Assembly: GCA_963729195.1 (NCBI GenBank)
Contig: CAVSNF010000022.1
Location: 310,001 to 374,000, forward strand
DNA length: 64,000 bases
From: CAVPTL01 sp963729195
Lineage (GTDB): Bacteria; Actinomycetota; Thermoleophilia; Gaiellales; JAICJC01
Direction of reading: 5' to 3'
Shown: piece after piece, positions 31,310 through 39,991 of the stretch
Layout of the letters: every line of letters begins with the position of its first letter
Position numbering within the stretch: position 1 is the stretch's first letter
The notes under the pieces: generated by a model
The model's input: only the letters and a program-made list of their open reading frames with translations
The model's database searches: none
Told to the model about the DNA's origin: nothing
Program-made: the position numbers and the translations under genes

Positions 31310-31873
31310 ATGGACTGGAGCCCGGTGCCCGAAGCCGAGATGACCGTGACCGCTGTCGGTACGCGTCATCCGGCGGGCCCGGGCTGGTTCATCGTCAACG
31401 TCGCGGATGCCGCGGCCATCGAGTCGGGCGAGTTCGGCTCCGCGGTGCTGTTCGACGGCGGGTTCCTGGGCGGCCACCGGTTCGCCGACATGGGCGTCAA
31501 CATCAGGATGCTCGAGCCGGGGCAGCGGTCGGCGATGTACCACCGTGAGCCGAACCAGGAGGCTTTCCTGGTGCTCGCGGGTGAGTGTCTCTTGATCGTG
31601 GAGGACGAGGAGCGTCCGCTGCGCCAGTGGGACTTCGTCCACAGCCCGGCCGGCACCGCGCACGTGATCATCGGCGCCGGCAGCGGGCCGTGCTGGGTGT
31701 TGATGGTGGGAGGTCGCACGGCGGATGCACCGGTGCTCTACCCGGCGAGTGATGTCGCCCAGAGCCACGGCGCCGGGGTCGCGGCCGACACCGCCGATGC
31801 GTCCGTGGCCTATGCGAGCGCGTCACCTCCACACCCGATCCGCCTGCCGTGGCCGCCGACCACCAGCCAATGA
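31310..31873 (+). CDS. Cupin-domain protein
   Basis: Intact 187-residue protein with one cupin barrel: motif 1 is SAMYHREPNQEAFLVLAGE (histidine and Glu ligands), motif 2 is DFVHSPAGTAHVIIGAG. The C-terminal 40 residues are Ala-rich and probably disordered. No catalytic partner is obvious. TAGACT, coinciding with the stop of the S53 gene, lies nine bases before ATG and could be a -10 box of a short-leader transcript. Its TGA overlaps the ATG of the next gene (ATGA). Confidence 0.85.
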   Translation: MDWSPVPEAEMTVTAVGTRHPAGPGWFIVNVADAAAIESGEFGSAVLFDGGFLGGHRFADMGVNIRMLEPGQRSAMYHREPNQEAFLVLAGECLLIVEDEERPLRQWDFVHSPAGTAHVIIGAGSGPCWVLMVGGRTADAPVLYPASDVAQSHGAGVAADTADASVAYASASPPHPIRLPWPPTTSQ

Positions 31874-32100
31874 CCGACGAGGCTCGTCTTGACGAGGCCC
31901 GCGAGCGGCGCGCATACGTACGCATGCAGCTCAAGGTGACCGGGCGATTGCGTGAACGACGCCGGGAGGCCGGTGTGCCGCTGACGGATCTCGATCTCCG
32001 CATCGGGGAGCTGGAGCACTCGATGTCCGAGCTGGACGTGGAGGTCGAAGGGCTACGTGCGAAGCTGGGACGAGCCCACCGGCAGCTCGATCACCGGTAG
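31870..32100 (+). CDS. Small coiled-coil protein (76 aa)
   Basis: Highly charged, heptad-like protein (EARLDEARERRAYVRMQLK, LDLRIGELEHSMSELDVEVE, LRAKLGRAHRQLDHR) predicted to be a helical coiled coil. It starts at an ATG overlapping the cupin stop, so it is translated with it. Its last 48 bases overlap, on the opposite strand, the end of the BtuF-like gene. No family recognised. Confidence 0.6.
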   Translation: MTDEARLDEARERRAYVRMQLKVTGRLRERRREAGVPLTDLDLRIGELEHSMSELDVEVEGLRAKLGRAHRQLDHR

Positions 32101-32943
32101 TCCCGGGTCGGGCACGGCCTCGGGGTGCATCAGGTGTCCGAGCTGGCGCACGCCGTCGGCCAGACGGGGCGCCGGACGCGAGTAGTAGCTGTCGCCGTCA
32201 ACGGCATAGGTGGGGCAGTTGAGACTCAGATCACCGCTGCGGGCGGCGGCTTCCTCGACGCCGAAGCCGCACGGCGCGATCACGACCAGCTCCGGGTCGC
32301 GGGCGGCAACCTCGTCCCAGGTGGTGGTGTGTGACGGCGCGCCGGCCTGGCCGATCACATCCCGCCCTCCGGCCCGCTCGATCATCTCGGGCAGCCAGTG
32401 CCCGGCGCAGAACGGCGGGTCGATCCACTCGGCCAGGAAGATCCGCCGCCGTGGCAGCCCGGCCACCGCCTGCTCCACCTCGGCGATCGTCTGCCACATG
32501 CGCTCGACCAGCGGCCGCTCGGCGCCTGCGATCCCGAGCACGCCTGCGAGCACACCGACCGTGTCGGCGACCTCGGCCAGGGAGCCCGGGTCGAGCGAGA
32601 CCATGCGCGCGTCGACCGGGCAGATCGAGCGCAGGTCGCCGCTGGAGACGGCGCACACCGCACACAGATCCTGGGTGACGATGACGTCGGGATTGAGGGT
32701 GTCGATCAGCTCGGCGTCAACGGTGTAGAGCGAGCGGCCATCGCTGACCGCGTCGCGCACCCGCCGGTCGATCTCGAGGCTGGTCAGCCGGGCCGGGTCG
32801 AGTCGCGCGCTGGTGACGATCGGAAGGCCCACCACCTCGGGTGGCCAGCGGCACTCGTTCGAGACGCCGACCAGCGAGTCGATCATGCCCAGGTCGGCCA
32901 CGATCTCGGTCGCGCTGGGCAGCAGTGAGCACACCCGGGTCAC
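32053..32943 (-). CDS. BtuF-like cobalamin/iron-complex binding protein without signal peptide
   Basis: Intact 296-residue protein with the two-lobe fold of class III substrate-binding proteins: VCSLLPSATEIVADLGMID and VGVSNECRWPP at the N terminus, PDVIVTQDLCAVCAVS, RIFLAEWIDPPFCAGHW, GGRDVIGQAG. The sequence most resembles the cytoplasmic cobalamin-binding protein group. It lacks a signal peptide or lipobox, and no permease or ATPase lies beside it. The GTG start overlaps the GH4 gene stop (GTGA), an odd pairing of functions. Its 3' end overlaps the coiled-coil gene for 48 bases. Confidence 0.8.
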   Translation of the reverse strand: MTRVCSLLPSATEIVADLGMIDSLVGVSNECRWPPEVVGLPIVTSARLDPARLTSLEIDRRVRDAVSDGRSLYTVDAELIDTLNPDVIVTQDLCAVCAVSSGDLRSICPVDARMVSLDPGSLAEVADTVGVLAGVLGIAGAERPLVERMWQTIAEVEQAVAGLPRRRIFLAEWIDPPFCAGHWLPEMIERAGGRDVIGQAGAPSHTTTWDEVAARDPELVVIAPCGFGVEEAAARSGDLSLNCPTYAVDGDSYYSRPAPRLADGVRQLGHLMHPEAVPDPGLPVIELPVGSSQLRT

Positions 32944-34242
32944 GCCATCAGCCTCTCCGGCAGGTAGGCGCGATGGGCGGCGGCCATCTCGTCATACAGC
33001 CGCTCGGCCAGGTCAATCTGGCCGACCAGCGGGTTGGCAGTCAGCGCGCGCACACCGTCGGCGCGGGTCCCGTGCCAGGCCGCGGCCGCGGCCAGCCGCT
33101 GATACTCGGCCAGCATCTCGACCAGCCCGCGCACGCGGGTTGGTAGCGGCGGCGTTGCGATCGGTTCGATCCCGGCAGCGTTGCAGAGGGCCGGCACCTC
33201 GACCACCAGCTGCTGGTCGAAGCCGGCCAGTGCGCCGTTTCGGTTGACCACGTTCACCGGGTGCACCTCGTCCTTGTCGTTGAACACCGCGTCCATCACG
33301 TCGATCGCGAGCTCCAGCTCATGGATCCCGCCGCGGGAGAGGCTGGGATCGAGCGTGGGGTTTTCGCTCCGTGCCTGCTCGCGGTAGTGGCTCCAGTAGT
33401 CGGGCTCCCACGAGAGGATGTCCTCGGCGCGAGTGGTCGGCTTGGCCTGCAGCTCGGCAAGAACCTCGTCGCGGAAGTAGTAGTAGCCAAAGTAGTCGGC
33501 CGGAATCGCCTCCATGGTGGCCGCCAGGCGCAGGGTGCGGCGCTGCTCGGCGGTCAGGGTGGGGTCGTCCCGCCGCCGCTCCCAGGCCTGCTGGATCAGC
33601 TCGATCAGGTCGCCGTCGGGGTAGCTGTGCTCGACGCTCCAGCAGCCGTGGTTGAGGCCGACCATGGTGGCCTCGAGCTTCTCCGGATCGAGCTCGGCCA
33701 GTTCGGCGATGTCGTCCACGAAATAGATCGGCCCCTCGCACAGCGACACCACCTCGATCGGCGAATGCTCGGCGACGGCCTGGGCGACGATGTTGACGGG
33801 GTTGGTGTAGTTGTAGATCCGGGCGGTGGGGCAGGCCTCTTCCATCTCGGCGCACACCTGCTGCAGCACCGCGATCGCCCGCAGCGCCATGAAGAACCCG
33901 CCGGGCGCCTTGCGTCTCCTGCCCGATCACGCCGTGGTTCAGGGGGATCCGCTCGTCGTGCACCCGCGCGGCGAACCCACCCGGTCGAAACGACGACAGC
34001 ACCGCATCACAATCCTGCAGGGCCGCCCGCCGATCGGTGGTGGCTCTCACGGTCAGATCGAGGCCCCGCACCTGGGCCATCCGCTCGGCCAGCGTCCGCA
34101 CCACCTCCAGCCGATCGGGGTCGAGATCGACCAGCACCACCTCGGAGCCGGTGAAGTCCGCGCCGTTCTCGATCAGCGATGCCATCGTGCCTGCCGCCCG
34201 GGTCGAGCCTCCACCGAGGTATGCCAGCTTGATCCGCGCCAT
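32940..34242 (-). CDS. GH4-family 6-phospho-glycosidase, one frameshift
   Basis: NAD- and Mn-dependent glycosidase of family GH4, about 434 residues. N-terminal Rossmann motif KLAYLGGGSTRAAG, then FRPGGFAARVHDE, NYTNPVNIVAQA, the metal-ligand cysteine in SLCEGPIYF and histidine in GLNHGCWS, and VVNRNGALAGF near the end. GH4 enzymes cleave phosphorylated disaccharides by a redox mechanism. A slip near 33910 lies between GVIGQET and MALRAIAVLQ. ATG 34240-34242 is chosen; TACAGT ten bases upstream is a possible -10. The preferred sugar is uncertain, and no PTS genes are seen. Confidence 0.88.
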
Positions 34243-34292
34243 AACCTGTCCGACTGTAGCCTTCGCACTCGTGGTCTGCCTCTCCCTGCCGA

Positions 34293-34298
34293 TATAGG
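34293..34298 (+). promoter_or_regulatory. Possible -10 box, leaderless secreted-protein gene
   Basis: TATAGG six bases before the ATG at 34305, with no RBS. It departs from TANNNT in the last base and no -35 box is clear, so it is weaker than the other examples. Confidence 0.3.
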
Positions 34299-34304
34299 GG
34301 CCCG

Positions 34305-35372
34305 ATGGGCCCCCGCGCAACAGTCATGGTGGTGCTCGCCTGCGCGCTCGCTGCGTTTGCCGGGTTCGGACACGGGATCGCGATTGCGGCCGTAAAGCTG
34401 CCGCCGGTGACGATCAGCCAGTACGAGCACTCGACCACTCCGGCCACGCTGGACGCACAGGGCTGCAACGCCGGCAAGGGCCGCAAGACCGGCCTGGTAA
34501 TCCTCGATTTCGGTCGGCCTGCGTTCAAGGCAGGCGCATATGGAACACTCGATTTTGCAGGGAATTTCCAGTGGAACGTGCCCATCAACAAGGCCGTCGA
34601 GGCGTACATGATCGGGTACATGCGCTGCCGCCCGGCGGGGCTCAAGGGCATGCTCTCGGTCGCGCGCGGCACCAACAACTCCTGCTCCAACGAGGACCTG
34701 CGGTGCTGCCCCAACAAATGCGGCCTCGAGCCGCCGTCGTTCACCAAGGCCGGGTACTGGTGGGCGTGGCGCACCAATCAGGTCGAGAAGTGGGTCATCT
34801 CCAAGGGCTGGAAGTTCAAGGTCAGGGCCACCGCTGCAATCGACGCCGAGCCGGCCTGGGATCCGCCGTTTCGTGCGACCAACAGGTTTGTGGCCGCGTT
34901 TGACCGCACGGCCGGCCACTCGGGTTGGAAGCTGCCGCCGCTGCTGTGGGACTTCGGGTCGCTGGAGCCCGGGTACTGGTCGCCCAACCAGGAGTGGATC
35001 GTGGCCGCCGGCGGCGACGGCGTGAACCACGCCATGCCGGAGATCTATTTCCCGGGGATGGCGCGCGAGTGGTCGGATCTGTCGGCCTACGCGCTCGCGC
35101 AGCACGGCCATCGGATTCGATTTGGCGGCGTCACCTCCCAGTGGGCGCCCGGCACCAGTGCCTGCGGCTACTCACCGGCCCGCGGGGTGGGCCAGCTGCT
35201 GGCAGCGCTCAAGGTGCATCCGGGGATCCAGCAGAAGTCGGTTGCGTTTGTGACCGACTTTCCGTGCGCGTCCTCGGCGGCGGCCTCCTCGGCGGCCGGC
35301 GCGGTCACCGGCACGATGCCCGACGTGTACGGCCACGACGGCATCCCCTGCCGGTCGATCAAGTTCTGCTAG
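34305..35372 (+). CDS. Secreted protein of unknown function (355 aa)
   Basis: Intact protein with a signal peptide (VMVVLACALAAFAGFGHG). The mature part looks like a TIM-barrel, glycosidase-like domain: TGLVILDFGRPAF, AVEAYMIGYMRC, KFKVRATAAIDAEPAWDPP, PLLWDFGSLEPGYWSPNQEW and GGVTSQWAPGTSACGY. The conserved D-x-E in AIDAEPAW might be catalytic, but I do not recognise the family. Six or more cysteines (including CSNEDLRCCPNKC) suggest disulfides. ATG 34305 fits the TATAGG box; ATG 34326 is an alternative. It converges on tRNA-Asp, which starts nine bases after the stop. Confidence 0.75.
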   Translation: MGPRATVMVVLACALAAFAGFGHGIAIAAVKLPPVTISQYEHSTTPATLDAQGCNAGKGRKTGLVILDFGRPAFKAGAYGTLDFAGNFQWNVPINKAVEAYMIGYMRCRPAGLKGMLSVARGTNNSCSNEDLRCCPNKCGLEPPSFTKAGYWWAWRTNQVEKWVISKGWKFKVRATAAIDAEPAWDPPFRATNRFVAAFDRTAGHSGWKLPPLLWDFGSLEPGYWSPNQEWIVAAGGDGVNHAMPEIYFPGMAREWSDLSAYALAQHGHRIRFGGVTSQWAPGTSACGYSPARGVGQLLAALKVHPGIQQKSVAFVTDFPCASSAAASSAAGAVTGTMPDVYGHDGIPCRSIKFC

Positions 35373-35380
35373 TCGAAGAG

Positions 35381-35454
35381 CGGGAGCGACGGGACTCGAA
35401 CCCGCGACCTCCGGCGTGACAGGCCGGCGTTCTAACCAGCTGAACTACGCCCCC
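35381..35454 (-). tRNA. tRNA-Asp (GTC)
   Basis: 74 bases folding as a full cloverleaf: acceptor stem GGGGGCG/CGCTCCC (one G-U pair), D arm, anticodon loop CTGTCAC with anticodon GTC, T arm with GGTTCGAGT, discriminator G. No CCA is encoded, as is usual in Actinobacteria. Confidence 0.95.
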
Positions 35455-35532
35455 GTTCTGCCACCCGGGCCGGCAAAGGCCTCCCCGTCTGGCGACGGCA
35501 GAGTATAGCCCGGCTCCCTGGTCGGGCAGCCG

Positions 35533-37355
35533 GTGACATGGAATACTGCGATCCGCGTGGCCGGCTACCTCCCAATCGCAGAGCACGGCGTGATCGGCAA
35601 CCTCCACACGGTGGCGCTGGTCGGCACCGACGGCACCATCGGCTGGTGCTGCTGGCCGCGGTTCGATTCGCCCAGCGTGTTCGCGTCGATGCTGGACGCT
35701 GAGAAGGGCGGGTTCTGGCGGATCGAGCCGACTCAGGAGTGCCACTCGATCAAGCAGCTCTACTTCCCTGACACCAACGTCCTGATCACGCGATTCCTCA
35801 CCCCCGACGGGGTGGGGGAGGTGCAGGACTTCATGCCCATCCACCGAGACGCCGACGCCCGCCGCCATTTGGTGCGCAGAGTGATGGTGGTGCGCGGCGA
35901 GATGGAGTTTCGGATGGAGTGCCAGCCGCGCCTGAACTACGGCCGCAGCCCACACGTGACCGAGGCCGGTGAGCGGGGCGCGATCTTCCGATCGTCGGAA
36001 CTGACCCTGGTGGTCGAGTCGAGCAAGCCGCTGAAGCAGCATGGCGACGGTGTCGTCACCGAGTTTCATCTGAAGGCCGGTCGCAGCGCGAGCTTCTCGA
36101 TGGTCGACAGCGACGACGACCACGTCTGTCGCGGCGTCCGCGAGGCCGATTCCTCTCAGCAGTTTCAGCGCACTGTGCGCTACTGGCGGGGGTGGCTGCA
36201 CAAGTCGCAGTACCGCGGCCGGTGGCGGGAGATGGTCAATCGCTCGGCGCTGACGTTGAAGCTCTTGACCTACCGGCCCACCGGCGCGATCGTGGCCGCG
36301 CCCACCACCAGCCTGCCCGAGCAGATCGGCGGCGGCCGAAACTGGGACTACCGGTACACGTGGATCCGAGACGCGGCATTCTCGGTGTACGCGTTGCTGC
36401 GGCTGGGCTTCACCGAAGAGGCGGCCGACTTCATGGGCTGGTTGACCGCGCGCTTCCGCGAGTCGGAGATGAGCGCCTCGGGGCCGCTGCAGATCATGTA
36501 TGGCATCGACGGCCGCCACGAGCTTCCCGAATCGACGCTGGATCACTTCGAAGGCTACGAACAGTCGTCCCCGGTGAGGATCGGAAACGGCGCGGCCACC
36601 CAGTTGCAGCTCGACATCTACGGCGAGCTGGTCGACTCGCTGTACCTCTACAACAAGTACGGCGAGCCGATCTCCTTCGCCGCCTGGGCTGACCTCTGCA
36701 GCATCGTCGACTGGGTGTGCGAGAACTGGGATCAGCCCGACGAGGGGGTGTGGGAGGTGCGCGGCGGCCGCCAGGACTTCACCTATTCGCGGTTGATGTC
36801 GTGGGTCGCGATCGAGCGCGCCATCCGCATCGCCAGAGCGCGGGGCCTGCCCGCCGATGTGGTGCGGTGGATGGGTGTGCGCGACCAGATCACCCATCAG
36901 ATCCTGGACAAGGGGTGGAACGAGAAGCGCAAGGCATTCGTGCAGAGCTACGGGTCGGACGTGCTTGGACGCCTCGCTGCTTTTGATGCCGATGGTCAAG
37001 TTCATCGCGCCCAAGGATCCCCGCTGGCTCTCGACGCTGGACGCGATCGGCCGGGAGCTGGTGTCCGACAGCCTCGTGTACCGCTACAACGTGTCTGCGG
37101 CACCCGACGGCCTGGACGGCGACGAGGGCACATTCTCGATCTGCACGTTTCTGGTACGTCGAGGCGTTGGCCCGCGCCGACCGTTTGGACGAGGCCCGGC
37201 TGGCGTTCGAGAAGATGCTGACCTACGCCAACCACCTCGGCCTCTACTCCGAGGAGATCGGCTCGAGCGGCGAGCTGCTCGGGAACTTTCCGCAGGCGTT
37301 CACCCACCTCGCGCTGATCTCAGCCGCCGTGAACCTGGATCAGCGCCTCGGCTAA
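35533..37355 (+). CDS. GH15-family glucoamylase/trehalase-like enzyme, two frameshifts
   Basis: About 607 residues of glycoside hydrolase family 15. N-terminal domain AEHGVIGNLHTVALVGTDGTIGWCCWPRFDSPSVFA is the typical trehalase-like entry; the (alpha/alpha)6 barrel carries GGGRNWDYRYTWIRDAAFSVYAL (substrate-binding WIRDA), GYEQSSPVRIGNGAATQLQLDIYGEL and, near the end, GLYSEEIGSSGELLGNFPQAFTHLAL, where the second catalytic Glu lies (YSEE). Breaks are near 36965 and 37155. It probably hydrolyses trehalose or alpha-glucans in the cytoplasm, there being no signal peptide. GTG 35533 is used; GTG 35557 is an alternative start. Confidence 0.9.
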
Positions 37356-37416
37356 GGCTGGGGACGCTGATACAGTGGCTGTTTGGGTGGACTGACCAGT
37401 GGGGAACCAACGAGTC

Positions 37417-37758
37417 ATGTCAGAAACACCGGACACACCGGAGCCAGCACGCCAGGAGGCCGGCGCACCTGCATTGGGTGGCGCTGACGTCGACCTGTCC
37501 CCACCGCCAGAGCAGCCAAGCGAGCCGGAGCCGTTGGACGCGCCGGCCGTGCCGTTCCTGGAGCGGCGGTCGGCTCCCCGCCGGCGGTTCGAGTCGCTGT
37601 TCGTACGGCTGATCGCAACCAGCGGGATCGTCGGGGTGTCGGTCGCGATTGCTGCGATCATGGGGACGTTCACCGTCGAAGCGTGGATCATCGGCCTCGT
37701 GGCATCCGCCCTCAGCGTCGTGCTGGCGGCGATCCTGTGGTCGACCAGAACTCTCTAG
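37417..37758 (+). CDS. Two-helix membrane protein with Pro-rich tail
   Basis: 113 residues. An acidic, Pro/Ala/Glu-rich N-terminal half (PPPEQPSEPEPLDAPAVPF) is followed by a basic patch RRSAPRRRF and two transmembrane helices (LIATSGIVGVSVAIAAIMG and IIGLVASALSVVLAAILW). A cytosolic disordered tail is likely. ATG 37417 is chosen; GTG 37399 would add six residues. Its TAG overlaps the RBS of the copper-binding protein gene, so the two form an operon. Function unknown. Confidence 0.65.
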   Translation: MSETPDTPEPARQEAGAPALGGADVDLSPPPEQPSEPEPLDAPAVPFLERRSAPRRRFESLFVRLIATSGIVGVSVAIAAIMGTFTVEAWIIGLVASALSVVLAAILWSTRTL

Positions 37759-37768
37759 GAGGGGTCCC

Positions 37769-38122
37769 ATGACCGAGCATGCAACCGCCCACCGCGCCGG
37801 CGAGCGCTACCAGTTATGTATCGACGCCTGCACCGACACCCACCAGGTGTGTGTCGAGACGCTGGCCGCCAGCGCCCAGCTGGGCGGCCGACACGGCAAG
37901 CTGCTGCATCTGCGATTGCTGCAGGACTGCGCCGAGGTGTGTGATCTCACCCGCGACATGCTGCTTCGCAGCTCGGATCTGGCCCACCAGGCCTGTCGCC
38001 TGGCGGCTGACGTCAACGATCGCTGTGCCACCTCCTGTGAGCAGCTCGGCGGCGAGCAGATGTTGCGGTGTGCCGAGAGCTGCCGGCGCTGCCACGACGC
38101 CTGCACGAGCATCGCAGGCTGA
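37769..38122 (+). CDS. Four-helix-bundle copper-binding protein
   Basis: 117-residue Cys-rich protein of the DUF326/Csp-like four-helix bundle family that binds several Cu(I) ions through cysteines lining the bundle. Cysteines recur in helical spacing: LCIDACTDTHQVC, LQDCAEVCDLT, HQACRLA, DRCATSCEQL, LRCAESCRRCHDACTS. There is no signal peptide, so it is a cytosolic store, like Csp3. A strong RBS, AGGAGGGG, precedes ATG. The SGNH hydrolase ATG overlaps its TGA. The preceding two-helix membrane protein may be a partner. Confidence 0.88.
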   Translation: MTEHATAHRAGERYQLCIDACTDTHQVCVETLAASAQLGGRHGKLLHLRLLQDCAEVCDLTRDMLLRSSDLAHQACRLAADVNDRCATSCEQLGGEQMLRCAESCRRCHDACTSIAG

Positions 38123-38742
38123 TGATGGCTCGCACGGTGCTGTGCTTTGGCGACTCGAACACCTGGGGCTACTCACCGGATGACGGCGAGCGGTTTGCGC
38201 CTGACGTGCGCTGGCCGGGGGTGCTGGCCGCCCGCCTGGGAGCCGGCTGGCGGGTGGTCGAGGAGGGCCTGAACGGGCGCACGTCGGCCTTCGATGACCC
38301 GCTTGATCCGATTCTCAACGGCAAGACCTTCCTGCCGGTGTGCCTGGCCACCCACGCCCCGATCGACCTGGTCGCGATCATGCTCGGCACCAACGACGTG
38401 TTTTTGCCGCAGGGCATCACCGCCCACTACGCGGCCGCGGGAGTCGGCGTGCTCGCCGACATGGTGCAGGCCAGCGTCGCCGGCCCGGGAGATACCGCCC
38501 CCGGGGTGCTGGTGGTCGTCCCCCCGCCGATGGCGCCGATGATCGAGTTCGACCCGTTGGGTCCGAACGCGCTGGCCCAGTCGCGGCTCTTCTCCGAGGC
38601 GTTTCGGCTCATGGCCGCGGAACGCGGCTTGACGCTGGTCGACCTGGCCGGGGTGGTCGAGTCCAGCCCTGTCGACGGCGTCCATTTCGATCCCGCCGGC
38701 CACCAGGCCATCGCCGCCGCAGTCGCCGCCGCGGTCGCCTAG
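38122..38742 (+). CDS. SGNH/GDSL-family esterase
   Basis: Intact 206-residue SGNH hydrolase. Block I is VLCFGDSNTWGYSPDDGER (nucleophile Ser in GDSN), block III IMLGTNDVFLP (GxND), and block V DGVHFDPAGHQAI supplies Asp and His. This resembles arylesterase/acetylesterase proteins of the intracellular SGNH group; substrate unknown. Two in-frame ATG codons (38122 and 38125) overlap or follow the TGA of the copper-binding protein gene. Its TAG interlocks with the stop codon of the convergent ABC ATPase gene. Confidence 0.9.
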   Translation: MMARTVLCFGDSNTWGYSPDDGERFAPDVRWPGVLAARLGAGWRVVEEGLNGRTSAFDDPLDPILNGKTFLPVCLATHAPIDLVAIMLGTNDVFLPQGITAHYAAAGVGVLADMVQASVAGPGDTAPGVLVVVPPPMAPMIEFDPLGPNALAQSRLFSEAFRLMAAERGLTLVDLAGVVESSPVDGVHFDPAGHQAIAAAVAAAVA

Positions 38743-38751
38743 AGCGCGACC
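38733..38751. terminator. Hairpin over the paired stop codons of two convergent genes
   Basis: GGTCGC, a seven-base loop and GCGACC. The loop contains both stop codons (TAG at 38740-38742 on plus, 38739-38741 on minus). No T-run follows. Six pairs of GC-rich stem could work as a short bidirectional terminator. Confidence 0.4.
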
Positions 38752-39899
38752 CCGCTCTCGAGATCGAAGTAGTGGAAGCTCTCGCTGTGCACCGCGAGTT
38801 CGCGGAGTTCTGACGCGGCGACGGGCGTGCGGGTCGCGATCCGGGCGGTGAACAGCGCCCGATCGTGGTCGGCGAAGAGCTGGCCCTCGTCCCCCTCGGA
38901 CGCCGAGCGGACGGCGTCGGAGTCGATTCGGGGCGCGTCCACGGGGAAGATCACGTTGCTCTCGGCGCCCAGGCTCTCGACCAGATCGGCTGTGATTGCG
39001 ATCCGCGGAAGCGTGCTCTCGGGCGTCGGCAGCTCGAAATCGGTGGGACGGACGCCCAGGATCACCGACCGCGTCTGGCCGGCCACGGGTGAGTCTGGCG
39101 GCAGAGCAACCGAGTAGCCGGCGAATCGGGCGGTGTCGCCTGCGATCTCGGCCTGAACGAGGTTCATCGCCGGCGAACCGATGAACGCCGCCACGAACAG
39201 GTTGACCGGCCGGTCGAACAGCGCCTGGGGGGTGTCGCACTGCTGCAGCACCCCGTCGCGCAGCACCGCCACCCGCTGCCCCAGCGTCATCGCCTCGGTC
39301 TGATCATGGGTCACGTACACGGTGGTCACCCCCAACCGCTCGTGCAGACGTGCGAGCTCGGCGCGCATCGTCACCCGCAGCTTGGCGTCCAGGTTCGAGA
39401 GCGGCTCGTCCATCAGAAACGCTTTGGGCTCGCGCACCATCGCCCGCCCGATGGCGACTCGCTGGCGCTGGCCGCCCGACAGTGCCCCGGGCCGGCGGGA
39501 CATGTAATCGGTCAGACCCAGGGTGGCTGCCACGGCGTCCACCCGCGACTTGATCTGCGCCCGCGGCAGCCGCCGCAGCTTCAGGCCGAAGGCCAGGTTG
39601 TCGCGCACGCTCATGTGGGGATAGAGCGCGTAGTCCTGAAACACCATGGCGATGTCGCGGGCTCGCGGGGCGAGCGTGGTCACGTCGTTTCCGCCGATCG
39701 AGACCTGGCCTTCGGTGACGTCCTCCAACCCGGCGATCATCCTCAGCAAGGTGGATTTTCCACAGCCGGACGGGCCCACCAGCACCATGAACTCGCCATC
39801 CCCGATTTCCAGGTCGACGGCGTCCACCGCCCGCACGCCGTTGGCGTAGATCTTGGTCACCTGGCTGAGTTCGATTCCGTCCGTCGTGTGTCCATTCAC
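38739..39899 (-). CDS. Sugar ABC transporter ATP-binding protein (MalK/UgpC/MsiK type)
   Basis: Intact 386-residue ATPase of the carbohydrate-uptake CUT1 family. Walker A GPSGCGKSTLL, Q-loop in VFQDYALYPHMSV, signature LSGGQRQRVAIGRAM, Walker B FLMDEPLSNLDA, H-loop YVTHDQTEAMTLG; the C-terminal OB-fold regulatory domain begins near residue 240 (NLFVAAFIGSPAMNLVQ). It is divergent from the substrate-binding protein and permease genes and should energise them; in Actinobacteria one such ATPase often serves several importers. GTG 39897-39899 is the start. A GCTATAGC palindrome (39920-39927) and TGTTCACACAACA lie in the shared promoter gap. Confidence 0.95.
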   Translation of the reverse strand: MNGHTTDGIELSQVTKIYANGVRAVDAVDLEIGDGEFMVLVGPSGCGKSTLLRMIAGLEDVTEGQVSIGGNDVTTLAPRARDIAMVFQDYALYPHMSVRDNLAFGLKLRRLPRAQIKSRVDAVAATLGLTDYMSRRPGALSGGQRQRVAIGRAMVREPKAFLMDEPLSNLDAKLRVTMRAELARLHERLGVTTVYVTHDQTEAMTLGQRVAVLRDGVLQQCDTPQALFDRPVNLFVAAFIGSPAMNLVQAEIAGDTARFAGYSVALPPDSPVAGQTRSVILGVRPTDFELPTPESTLPRIAITADLVESLGAESNVIFPVDAPRIDSDAVRSASEGDEGQLFADHDRALFTARIATRTPVAASELRELAVHSESFHYFDLESGVAL

Positions 39900-39991
39900 C
39901 CGTTTTGCGTTGCACCGATGCTATAGCCTGTTCACACAACAGTCCCATCTGAGGGGCCGTTTCGTTGGCATGGCGACCGGGAGGACAACTC

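Noticed and set aside
35381..35454. tRNA-Asp as an integration site of a mobile element
   Set aside because: No integrase, no direct repeat of the tRNA 3' end and no atypical gene content on either side.
39900..39991. LacI-type operator in the divergent sugar-importer promoter (TGTTCACACAACA, GCTATAGC)
   Set aside because: Short imperfect symmetry and no LacI-family gene in the window; noted only as a possibility under the ATPase gene.
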